DNA of 64,000 nucleotides from NCBI GenBank assembly GCA_022478985.1, contig JAKSZP010002714.1:62001-126000 (forward strand), in the 5' to 3' direction. Positions 55,103-64,000 of this stretch are shown one piece after another; the stretch's first letter is position 1; every line of letters begins with the position of its first letter. The translations under genes were made by a program, and so were the position numbers. This DNA comes from Massospora cicadina (lineage: Eukaryota > Entomophthoromycota > Entomophthoromycetes > Entomophthorales > Entomophthoraceae). The notes under the pieces were generated by a model that was given only the letters and a program-made list of their open reading frames with translations, was not told the origin of the DNA and ran no database searches.

Positions 55103-55849
55103 TGTTGGACATTTGCCCTCCTGGCTTCAATATAAGAATGTTTTGGGGCAAAATTGTTCAAAAAGGGCAAATTTAAGACATTTACAAGTCCTTGATAAAT
55201 ATAAGATCGATTTAAAGGCTATTAGTGGTTTTATCAGCCAAAAGACTCTTGCCAATTCTCAGCGGAACCCCACAAATAAGGGTAACACAATTTCAAATAC
55301 TTCATGGGCAATTAACATGAGATTAAGCAGTCAGATTACTCCAACCACGCGGCGGACCCTGGGGCGTCCATCAGATGGTACTCCACCAGCCATGACCTGG
55401 TCCATTTAAGCTCCTATGTGGGGACCTCCCCCTTTTATAGGCTTGGTGGGGGTCCCCCAAGGTGCAATAATTTTATTGATTAGGGATTTGCTGAAAATTA
55501 TCAAAATTATTACCCCACGAGTATATCTTTCCCAAAAATAATTCCCTATCCATCTTTCAGCCAAAGTGAAGTGAGTTTTCCAAGCTTCAATAGGCTAAAT
55601 TCCCATATTTCCTAATTTAGACCAGTCTAAGCTATTCTGAATTTATCATTGAATTTCCCTCAACCTTTGACACATTTTAAGTACTGAATGGTTCAATATG
55701 GAGAGAGTTTGTTTTCTTTCCTTTCCTGCACTGCCTAATAAAATATAAAAACTCAGTTTTTAATAGTGTTTTATTTTTAATCTAAATAAACTGTTGTGGA
55801 ATCCAGCGGCGTGAAGTACCATCAACCAGAAATCAGCTGAATTCCTACA
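55103..55849 (+). repeat. Gy-out 3' LTR (747 bp)
   Basis: TGTTGGACATTT to ATTCCTACA, intact TG...CA ends. AATAAA at 55785-55790; TATA-like CTTTTATAGG near 55431. It is uninterrupted, so it provides the reference for the 5' LTR split by LINE B3. Confidence 0.92.
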
Positions 55850-56307
55850 GCCTGAAAATGGGCAGCGGCCATGGCTGCATCACTTACGGCCTCTTTTATC
55901 ACCCCAGCCAAATTCAGGAGGACATAGAGGAAACTAGCTGAGTCAACCAATCAGAACAGAATACCTGAGATGAAATTTTTTCACAACAATTTGACTGAAT
56001 CACCATTTGGTATCATTCAAGCAAATTTAGCTGGCCAATTCAGCTCCACTATTGTTCAAAAATGTGGGACCCACATCAACAAATTTGAACCCTGCAACCG
56101 CAGAAAGCAATCAGCATACCACAACGGACCACCATGAGTCACAAGCGGAAAGGAATGACTCAAACCCACCCAACAGCAAGACCCACGCAAAATCGACAAA
56201 GGGTAAGAGATCAAAACTGCACAGGTGGGACAGGCCCAGTTACATGGAACATGTACCATCAATGGTGCACTGGGATAGGTCCAAATGGTCCTCCCAACTG
56301 CTTCTGA
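55850..56307 (+). pseudogene. LINE A3 ORF1, C-terminal part
   Basis: It continues ORF1 after Gy-out: the Ala-rich helix (AAAMAASLTASFITPAKF) aligns with AAAEAAAHAESSINPRQIQ of A1. The Asn/His-rich tail follows. The final frame reads TGIGPNGPPNCF then UGA (56305-56307), matching LGPEGPPNCS-UGA and VPEGPPNRS-UGA. Stops and shifts occur earlier. Confidence 0.78.
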
Positions 56308-56325
56308 GATGCTGTGGGCACATCA
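56305..56325 (+). promoter_or_regulatory. LINE A3 ORF1/ORF2 UGA (hairpin decayed)
   Basis: The same in-frame UGA as A1 and A2. The flanking inverted repeat keeps seven of nine pairs (counting one wobble). Confidence 0.55.
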
Positions 56326-59300
56326 GTGTCAATAGGGACGTTAAACATTGCAGGAGCCAGGGCTCAATTGTCCCAATCCAAAAGCTGGATTTCCTGCAAA
56401 AAACCCCATAGATATCTTGGCCATCCATTAAATCCACTGTCTACAGAGGGAAGAGGGATCCTAGACAGGTCTCACCACCCCAAATTGGTATGGATGTCCC
56501 ACTGTGGGATGGTCATATACAATCACAAAAAACTAAACATCACAAACTCCATTTCATAACTGCATGGCTGCGTCCTGGTAGCAACAATTGCATGCCAAGA
56601 GGTCACAATTTTGATAGCATGTATCTATGCTGTGAACTGAAGCAGAGAGGAAACAATTCCTCAGGACCATCCTAACACTTGCCCTCCCACAAGACACCAT
56701 TCTACCGTGTGACTTTAACTGCTGGGATAACCCCAATACAGACAGATGGCCTAACCCCAGGGGATACCCACTGAGGCACATCAAATTCTGCACAATGAAG
56801 GCATCCCACAGCTTATATGATACCCTCCCCCCAGGTCACCACTCCTCCCCCACATGACCCACCTCAACATAAGCAAGCGAACGCTCATCTCAATGAGCTG
56901 CATTGACTTTATCCTCACATCAAAAACCCACCACTTGAACATCTCCAACTTCTCAACAAAAAAGATCAAAATATCTGACACAGACTCATTTTTGTGCAGC
57001 TTTTGCCACCCCAAACTCCCACACAGGCGTCAATCTGGAGTAAGATGCACCCAGAAGATATAAAATTGCCCAAAATATCTGACTGAGTCAAATATGAGGC
57101 CATAAATCTAAAATTCGTTATTACATTCATATTGTACCCCATCAAAACTTGGGCAAGTTTCAAAGTTGAACTAATAAATAAAACTCACCATCTTGCCTCG
57201 TGTAATTACACCGCCAACATAGCCACAATCAGGCGCACCTTGGCAAAACTGAACCACCTCAATCATAACACCATGAAGTCCAGCTACAACTCTAACTGGG
57301 GGCATAAATGGGCGTAAATATCCACCCTCCTAAACGCCCTCATCTTTGAACACCAGCACAGAATCAAAGTTTTGAGAAAAGGCAATTTCATAAAAGAAGG
57401 CAAAACCTGCTCGACATACTTCTTCTACCAATTCCACCCCCACAGCAACCAGCCCACATGCACAAAGGTCCGCAAAGATTATGGCACCATGGCAACTGAC
57501 CCAGCGGAGGTCAAGGCGGTAGTATACCACTACTACACCAAACTATACCATGACACCCCAACTGACCCCCAACAAATTATTAAATTCTATACACACCGCC
57601 AGAATATAAAGCACATCTCCAGACTATAACCTCCTAAACCTAATCACACAGGAGGAGCTCTGGGACACAGTCCACGGTGCACCACGTAGGAAATGCTCAG
57701 GGTCTGATGGGATACCCTACAAAATTTACAAAAAAAATACTTCAAACAAATCAGCCCCTCCTCTTGGCATCAATGAGCCAATGCCTGCTGGAGACACGCC
57801 TCCTACCTGGTGACCAAGACTCATATGTCATAACCCTGTTTAATAAGGGCAACAAACTGGATCTGGCCAACTGGTGCCCAATTGCACTCTATAACTTTAC
57901 ACAAAGCTATTAAAATAGTTTTAGCCACCATATTAGGCACTATAGCCTCTAAAGTCCTGTCACCAATAAGTTTGGGTTCATGCCAGGGCATTCAATCTGG
58001 ATCAGTATACACTCTTTCACCAACATATGCCAGTCCAAAGCAACTGGAGCCCTGGTATTTCTAGACCAAGAGAAGGCATATGATTGCTTCAGCTGGCCAT
58101 ATCTGAAGGAATGTCTAAGCGCCTTCAAACTCCCACCCAGATCCATAAACTGGACAATGCTCCTCACAGAGTCTGCATCCACGGCTGAATGTGGCCCTGG
58201 CTTTCTGATCAGCAAGATCAAACCATATAGAGGGCTCAAACAAGGGGACCCCCTCAGCCCACTGCTGCACAAATTCAGTATTGATCCTCTCCTTCGTGTC
58301 ACTGATTCATACCTCATGGGCATAACTGCACAAGGCCAACCTAGAGTCAATATACTAGCCTTTGCAGATGACTGCGTGACAGGTATAGAAACAACAATGA
58401 TGCTGTCAGCTGGAACGCACCCTGGAGAAGTATTCCATTGTGAGCACCATGTCGCTCAACAAAAAATAAATGGTAATAATCCTCCTAGGCAAGTACAATA
58501 ACAACTAGCCACAACACCCAACCCCCACAGCCCCATATGAAGGAACAAATCACTCATCCTACCCTTTGCATCACCTCCCTCAACCAACCCTGTTTGCCAC
58601 CTTGGGATATGGTTGAAAACAGGTCGGTATTCTAATGAGGCAATTGAAACCAACCTACTACAGCGGATGTCCCACCGTGTTGCCTCCCTTAAGGATGATC
58701 CCCAGGACTAATGGGGCGAGTAACAGTTGCCAACTCACTCATCCTCTCGATGCTGTGGTTCCCCACCCATGCAATCTCCTTCTCACCTACATTCATACCC
58801 TCAGTACGCGCACTTATCCAAGGATGGCTGAGGCCTGGGTCCTAGCCATCTGTACGGGTGGAAACACTCTTTGGCCCACGCGCCAGAGGAGGCATGTGCC
58901 TAATAGACTTTAAAGACCACGCCAACCACATATTGGGAACCTGGATAGAGGAAGTCCTAGCTCTAGACCTCCCACAACACTGGTCTAGAGTGGCGAGGGC
59001 TAACTTCTCACAGGTGCTCAAATTATCCAACCCATAAAACTTATCCAGCCTGCTCACATACCTTGCAAACTGCCCCAATGCAGTGGGCCCACATGGAACC
59101 ACCTTCACTTCAAATGCCTCCTACGCACCATTCAGCACACAGGGTGGACCATCACTCTCACAGGCACTAGTCAGGGAAGGGGAAGGCCCAGAGCTTGCTT
59201 CACGCTAAGGAAACCAGACAACGGCCCCAGAGGAACACACATGACGTGGACCCATTCATTGCAAGAATCAACTACCTGGATGCTCTAGACATTCCCTACG

Positions 59301-59930
59301 ACCTCACAACACAGAAGGCAATATTGAGGCTAACACATCATCCGCTCCTACAGCCAAGAGTAAGAGCTAACACCTGGCATTGCCTCAGAAGAACCTACAG
59401 AACAGCGGATCACTCCAACTCTCTTCATGCAGCTTGCGCAGTGTGCAGAGAGTATGGCATCCTACACCACCACCTTGAAGCATGCCCCCATCCAGAGCCA
59501 TATGGTGGAAAGTTTCACATCTGTTAAGAACCCACAATGTCCAGGAGCTGTCAATCTCCTGAAGCATCCTTGCACTCCAACTTAAATCCCTGATACCACC
59601 CACACTCTGCTCCCTGATAGTCGCCATTGCACTGTAGACAATATACACTGTAGCACTGGATGCCTTCAAGGATACAGTGCCAACCATCCATGGTGCAACC
59701 AGTAAGTTTCATCTATAATTACTGGAACACTTTCAAGCCTGGCTATACGTATACATGAAGCCAAAGAAACAAAACAATGGTGGATAATGGTTTCCAGTCT
59801 AGTTTCTGCATATGGACCCCTTCCTTCACACCTGCTCCATAATATGGTAAACCCCTCAGATTAGGGCATCCAACTCCCCTACACCTGTCAGTAATGGCTG
59901 GCAACAGGGGTAGCTCGTCTACTCTGGGAC
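56308..59930 (+). pseudogene. LINE A3 ORF2: endonuclease-reverse transcriptase
   Basis: DAVGTSVSIGTLNIAGARAQ starts the endonuclease. The ILAIQETHC site is shifted and degraded (YLGHPLNPLSTEG) and GDFNC reads as CDFNC. RT (57780-58420) has VITLFNKGNKLDLANWCPI, FLDQEKAYDCFSWPYL, LKQGDPLSPLLHKFSIDPLL and intact LAFADDCVTG. The Cys-rich end CAVCREYGILHHHLEACP (about 59435-59490) keeps C, C, H and C. Many stops and shifts. The stretch 59500-59930 continues the C-terminus in broken frames. Confidence 0.88.
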
Positions 59931-59979
59931 GCCTAAATCTCGCTATACTTCATCTCACCCCTATCCTATTACATATATT

Positions 59980-60008
59980 GGCGTTATCCATTTCCCGGTC
60001 AGCTTGCC
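59980..60008 (+). promoter_or_regulatory. 29-nt 3' hairpin of LINE A3
   Basis: The stem starts GGCG and ends TTGCC: pair 3/27 is C-G here and 4/26 a G-T wobble, so pairing survives although the sequence differs from A1 and A2. Pair 5/25 is lost. The tail TCAGTTAAATAAAA follows. Confidence 0.72.
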
Positions 60009-60043
60009 TCAGTTAAATAAAAAGAATGAGTTTTCAGATTTTT

Positions 60044-61065
60044 CCAGCGGGTATTAATGTTTTATAACCATTCATGCAATAGCCCATGGTGAGCAAGGAC
60101 TTCTGCATCTATCTTTGGGACTCCTTAATTTAGGATCTCCTTAGGGTGTTTAATCTATTATGAGCTTCATTGGAAAATCCTGCATTATCCACAATTGCTT
60201 TTTGGACTTCAGTAAAACAAGGATTTTAATTTGTCCAGTAAGCATCTTGGGAAGATTGTTTCTAACCTTGTACATGGTAGATTTCTATGGGTTCCAGATT
60301 TTGTCTAGCAAGGATTCGCTGGGTATGCTTAAGTGTTGAATAAAGTTAACCAGGAATTCATTAATTGCTTGACTGTCTGTGAGACATTTGGCAAGGGATG
60401 CCATGGTTGTGTCATAGTAAAACATGTATATCTTCATCTTGAGCTCATGATTCTTAAGATAATAGAGCAGGCCAAAGGAGGGATCAATATTTGAAGTACC
60501 AATTCCAAAACCCTGATATAGAGTTTCCAGCATAGATTTTATGCTTTCAGATGTAAGATTAATTGGACTTGTATCTACATGAGCTCCCCCACTGTGATAA
60601 GATCCATGGAGTAAGAGGTACTTACATCAGAGCCTTGGCAGTTGGTATTGAAATAATCAGAAAGTCCCTTGTCATTAGTTTCCATCTCGTTTTCACTTTC
60701 ACGTCTGACCAAATCTTCCAGTAACTGATTGAGTGGGTCTATTTTAGATAGTGTCACCGGTCTTAAGTGAGCAGCAGTTGTTAAACTATGTGGATTGCTC
60801 TCTTGATAAATTAGATCCTACATGTCTAATCAGGTTAAAGTTTGGCTAAATATCCTCAATTTATTCTGTATCTTATAGTATTTTGACCATTTGGAAGCTC
60901 ACTAGATGTATTTAAATCTTTTTGACTCTTCTGGTCAAGCTTGGGCTCAATCTTCCCTCTGTATTTGGGAACTTCTACCAAGGCAGGTGAAGGTACAAGC
61001 TTTGGATTATGAAAATCCAGCTTATTGATGCTCTTCAAAAAGACTCTGATATAAAAACCAGGCAA
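60044..61065 (-). pseudogene. Gy3 Gag N-terminal region, first part
   Basis: The frame from 61065 (MPGFYIRVFLKSINKLDFHN) is next to the 5' LTR. Then 60575-60757 (MTLSKIDPLNQLLEDLVRRE) and 60285-60533 (FGIGTSNIDPSFGLLYYLKN; DTTMASLAKCLTDSQAINEF) follow in other frames. Charged and helix-rich; position fits the start of Gag. No domain is recognised. It continues at 34742 on the far side of LINE A3. Confidence 0.55.
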
Positions 61066-61089
61066 AAGAGAATTAATGAAATATACCTT

Positions 61090-61889
61090 TATTAGATGAT
61101 ATCATTTGATAATCATTTATTAGGCCAGGTGCCAGTATTTATACTATAGGGCAACTCCCGGCCACATATCAAGCACTCAATTTCCACACATAGTTATTTT
61201 CCACCTCAGTTTAACCTTAAACCGATATACTTATGACCTATTGCTAGGACTATTGGTGGCAAAGTGCTCAAATATTCAGGAAGATTTCAGGAACAAAATT
61301 CATAATATAGATGTGCAAAATTGTCCTAGGATCAACCCAATTTGAGTTTCATCATAATGCTGGAAAAATATGAATTCCAGGAAATTTGGCATCAATTTCA
61401 AGTAAATATATAACCCTAATTGGGACATCAGCAGGCCTCTCTCAACAACACTAGGTATTCCCGTTCAGGAAGTCTATATGCAATTGATATCATGCCAATT
61501 ATGAGAATTGACATACAATTAAACCATAGGGCAGGAAATTGATTACAATTTTATGGTCTTTTTGTCTATAAGATTTGTAGACAATATTTTCAGATTGATC
61601 TCCAACCAATTTCTTAAGCTGAATAGTTGATATTGCTCCAGATTAGTCATTACTAAATGCCAAGTTTGCTGCATGTATAATCATCCAGAATGTGCAAGGA
61701 TACTTGGCCTGAGCCTTTAATAGAATAATTGAATTCAGTTGATGTTGAGATTACCATCCTGAGCCATATAATAGTAATTGGATTTTAGTTGAGAATTAGA
61801 GTAATTAGCTTGAGTTTTGGGAGGATAATCAGCCTGACCTTGTTGGTTGTCGGAGGGTTTATTTTCATATCATCCACCAGAATCTGACA
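61090..61889 (-). repeat. Gy3 5' LTR
   Basis: On the minus strand it begins TGTCAGATTCTGGTGG at 61889. The right-hand 100 bp match the 3' LTR remnant at 12684-12787. TAATAAA at about 61107-61113 on the minus strand is a candidate polyadenylation signal near the other end. The inner limit is a guess because the 3' LTR is truncated and no PBS was recognised. Confidence 0.6.
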
Positions 61890-62160
61890 CTAGTATTCAA
61901 GGTACGTTGTATCAGCTCAAAGAGGGTGATCAAGAATCCTACTGTAATGCATATAGTTTTGACAAATGCAAAATATGGCTTCCCTGTGGAAAGGACTCTA
62001 TGTAATCCAAGGATGGTTCTCTTCCAATGTTTATACCATCAAGCACTTAGCCAATGGGAGGATCATTAACACGGTTCATGTGAAACTCTTGAGACCCTAT
62101 CATTATAGTCAACCCCCATAAGTGAGTACTTAAAGTCTGAGCTGAGTTGGGGGAGAGATG
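61890..62160 (+). pseudogene. Gy4 integrase C-terminus
   Basis: The frame reads QNMASLWKGLYVIQGWFSSN, then VYTIKHLANGRIINTVHVKL and LRPYHYSQPP-stop (about 61965-62120), the GPYxV...xVHVxxLKPY end of a Ty3-type integrase without chromodomain. The purine tract TTGGGGGAGAGATG (62147-62160) follows. Upstream sequence is lost at the Gy3 junction; the matching 5' part of Gy4 was not found on the left side of Gy3. Confidence 0.8.
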
Positions 62161-62554
62161 TGTTGAATTGTTGCCATGAACTTAAGCGATTGGACAATTT
62201 TTCTTTTCCTGTTAAGTTTGCCTAAAGCAGGTGTCCAAACACTAGTTGGGGCCTCATCCTAGAGTCCCCCCTTTTTTGAGCCCCCTAACCCTTCTGGTAT
62301 CGTCACATGCATGTCCTTGACTCTGATGAGTCATTGCCCTCAAATTGAGTACTATTGTACCTATCATACCCATTATACTCAATGTCAATCAATCTTTCAT
62401 TTGGACATTCTTATTCCAGAATTATGAATCAAGTTTAATCATTCCTCTGATCATCCAATAAAATACTTTTTATCTAAATTTAAGTTGGATTCTGGATTCA
62501 CTCCATGTAAATAGATCATCCTATACTAAGGATTTTAGGAATTGGACCTCAACA
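62161..62554 (+). repeat. Gy4 3' LTR (394 bp)
   Basis: It begins TGTTGA and ends TCAACA, a perfect 6-bp terminal inverted repeat, right after the purine tract. AATAAA at 62457-62462. No second copy in the window. Confidence 0.82.
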
Positions 62555-62642
62555 AGTGGACTGAGGTCATAAGATCAAGATAATCAAGCAAGTTCCAAAA
62601 GGAAACTTCTACCTGTGCAGCATGTTCGTTTCCATGCACTAC
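62555..62642. other. Unassigned 88-bp gap
   Basis: Between the Gy4 LTR and the C1-like LTR. No frame, repeat or motif is recognised. Confidence 0.5.
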
Positions 62643-64000
62643 TGTAAGTTCCAGGGAACGTCCTCTGGGTGTTGACCAGGCCATTTTCCCATTTCTGAGT
62701 AAGAAGGCACTAAAGAGGGTGGATGTACCCCTCATTACTCAGGGCGATCTCGCTCACAGTAGATGAGCGCTGGGTAACAGCTCTCCCACTTAGAATCCCG
62801 CTTCCAGTACCCACACTAACCTCGACAGAACTGTTATGAGGAATCAGTGAAATGTGTGCCGAGATCGCTGAAATGAAATTGATTGTAACCAATTCGAGTG
62901 GCAATCAGCCAAATGCTCAGATTTTAAATGGGCAAAAAGGTATGAAGACTGATCTATCAGCCAAAATGCCCAACAATTGCGATTCAATTAACATGACAAT
63001 CAGAAAAACCTCCCCCCTCCCAAATCCATCAGGCATCACCCCCAATGAGCAGCTTCCTGCTGATAAATTGGGTGTTACATCTGATACAATGCCATTGACC
63101 AAACAAATGGCCCAGCGACCGAGCACAGGTGGGTTGGGCATCCCAAACCTGTTCCCAACCAAATGGGCCCACCCCAATGTGGGGTGGCCTTGGGGTATTC
63201 CCGCCACTTATCGGGCTAAATGCTGTCATACCAACCGTTGGAAATGTATATGAGCCTTGGTTCAGATGTTTGAGGTCAAATTGACAGTGACTCAGCCTGC
63301 CGCCAAATTTTGCAATGTCAGTTCCCAAGGAACTAACCCACCCATTCCCAAATAATTTACTGGTTAGGTTGAATTTTCAGGACCTGAACCCAGCTTGTTT
63401 CCTTCAAATTGACTACTATTTAATCAGTCGCATTCCACTGAGAAAATCGGTGGTCAATTTTCTTTCCTAAATTTCCATTAAAAATTCTTCCCAAAAATTA
63501 GTTTTTACATGTTAAAAATTAAGCCACCTTATCCGCAGACATTCTCGTACCTCTCAGGGTTAACAGCTGTGTGCATCTGGTACTTTATTCTGTGCCTATA
63601 TGAAATTCTGGCTCACTGGCAGATATTGGTGGAACTCTTTTCCAGTTCCATATTCGTCGTATCAGCAGCAGTGCCTCAGAAATTCTGGTTTGCTGTTCAG
63701 ATGCTCTGACATCTGGGCTGGCAGGTCAGTCTAATTCTTACTTGCTGTTTGCCTGAAAACTAAGCCAACTATACGGCATCTCCCATTTTTCATTAGTATG
63801 CTTACCCCATCAACCTTTTTAATAAACCTTAGTTAATAATCCTAAAATTTTTTTCCGCCTAATCTCACTTTTGAGCAAATTTTATACAAAAAAGTTTATT
63901 TTACCACCATCTCTAGCCACATCCATTTTCCACTAATGTCCTTGGTATGCAGCCAGCTGCTACAGTGTAGAGCAGCAGTGCCCCACCACCTTGCATTTAC
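62643..64000 (+). repeat. C1-like LTR, solo or 5' LTR, runs off the window
   Basis: It starts TGTAAGTTCCAG and is alignable with the C1 LTR (4702-5654) up to about 63470. There is no purine tract before it, so it is a 5' or solo LTR rather than a 3' LTR. The continuing 63470-64000 is AT-rich with no recognised gene and may be the rest of the LTR plus leader. A minus-strand frame (62917-63207; PPHIGVGPFGWEQVWDAQ in the overlapping frame) partly matches one in the C1 LTR (PPHIGAVQKGQKQVWDAQ). Confidence 0.65.

Larger units (their letters stand above)
35768..55849 (+). mobile_element. Gy-out: Ty3-type element inserted in LINE A3
   Basis: A complete but heavily interrupted element: 5' LTR (35768-36291 plus 41587-41805), PBS, gag, protease, RT, RNase H, integrase, purine tract, 3' LTR (55103-55849). 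Flanking 5-mers are GCCAT and GCCTG, a weak decayed duplication. Four younger insertions lie inside: LINE B3, Gy-in, ORP-2 and a 53-bp ORP tail. Without them it is about 6.3 kb. Integrase lacks a chromodomain. Confidence 0.9.
34743..60022 (+). mobile_element. LINE A3, full length but split by Gy-out
   Basis: Plus-strand family A LINE in Gy3 gag. The target duplication is 21 bp with three differences, beginning AGAATGAGTTT (34722-34742 and 60023-60043). Its sequence is 34743-35767 plus 55850-60022 (about 5.2 kb); Gy-out interrupts ORF1 at an AQKA codon run. Joining the halves restores the spacing of A1 and A2 exactly at that point. It is the most decayed A copy, in line with being old enough to host further insertions. 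Confidence 0.88.
12684..61889 (-). mobile_element. Gy3: Ty3-type element expanded by nested insertions
   Basis: The minus-strand order is 5' LTR (ending at 61889), gag, CCHC nucleocapsid, protease, RT, RNase H, integrase, purine tract, 3' LTR remnant (12684-12787). The roughly 6 kb of element sequence are spread over 49 kb because LINE A1, a mariner fold-back element, LINE B2, LINE A2 and LINE A3 (with all its own insertions) sit inside. Frames rejoin across each insertion. Outer limits are set by the repeated LTR end CCACCAGAATCTGACA (TGTCAG on the element strand). No element-end target duplication was found. Confidence 0.8.

Noticed and set aside
16689..56307. UGA as a reassigned sense codon in this genome
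   Set aside because: UGA also truncates frames at random places throughout, together with UAA and UAG, and normal Trp codons (TGG) are used at conserved positions. Position-specific recoding in LINE A is the simpler reading.
61890..61894. CTAGT as the Gy3 target duplication
   Set aside because: The left end of Gy3 is truncated, so no partner copy can be identified.
1..64000. CRISPR arrays, tRNA or rRNA genes, bacterial operons
   Set aside because: No regularly spaced repeats, no cloverleaf-like sequence and no host coding region could be recognised on either strand.

Overview
This window is eukaryotic repeat-only DNA: a deeply nested stack of decayed retrotransposons with no recognisable host gene, tRNA, rRNA or CRISPR array. 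The mix (Ty3-type LTR elements including a chromodomain chromovirus, L1-like LINEs with an RRM/CCHC ORF1 and a C-terminal CX2CX7HX4C ORF2, and one mariner relic) fits a large, repeat-rich genome. A filamentous fungus is my best guess, possibly an early-diverging insect-associated lineage, but nothing here proves it. Names used below are mine.

Layout. (1) 1-5654: the 3' part of a chromovirus (C1: RT, RNase H, integrase, chromodomain, long LTR), with an ORF1-only retroposon (ORP-1) inserted in its RT. (2) 5655-12683: a second ORF1-only retroposon (ORP-3), split by the full-length LINE B1 (7308-12573). (3) 12684-61889: one minus-strand Ty3-type element (Gy3), blown up by LINE A1, a mariner fold-back palindrome, LINE B2, LINE A2 and LINE A3. 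LINE A3 (34743-60022) is itself split in ORF1 by another Ty3-type element (Gy-out, 35768-55849). Gy-out carries LINE B3 in its 5' LTR, a complete smaller Ty3 element (Gy-in, 42267-48786) in gag, ORP-2 in RT and a 53-bp ORP tail in integrase. (4) 61890-62554: the 3' end of a fourth Ty3-type element (Gy4). (5) 62643-64000: a diverged relative of the C1 LTR.

Most boundaries are set by target-site duplications read directly from the sequence: 5 bp around Gy-in, TA around the mariner relic, about 9-21 bp around the LINEs and ORPs. The order of insertion can therefore be read, with nesting up to five levels (ORP-2 or Gy-in in Gy-out in LINE A3 in Gy3 in flanking DNA). Almost every reading frame has stops, frameshifts or lost catalytic residues, so the locus is a fossil bed.

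How the parts relate. LINE families A and B and the ORF1-only retroposons share homologous ORF1 proteins. They also share a 29-nt hairpin just before the A-rich 3' tail whose stem pairs co-vary, which suggests that the LINE reverse transcriptase recognises this structure and can move the ORF1-only elements in trans. Families A and B also share a co-varying hairpin at the 5' end. They differ in how ORF2 follows ORF1: family A has a single in-frame UGA in all three copies, family B a short -1 overlap. These conserved RNA signals and the ORF1-only parasites are the most promising biology here.
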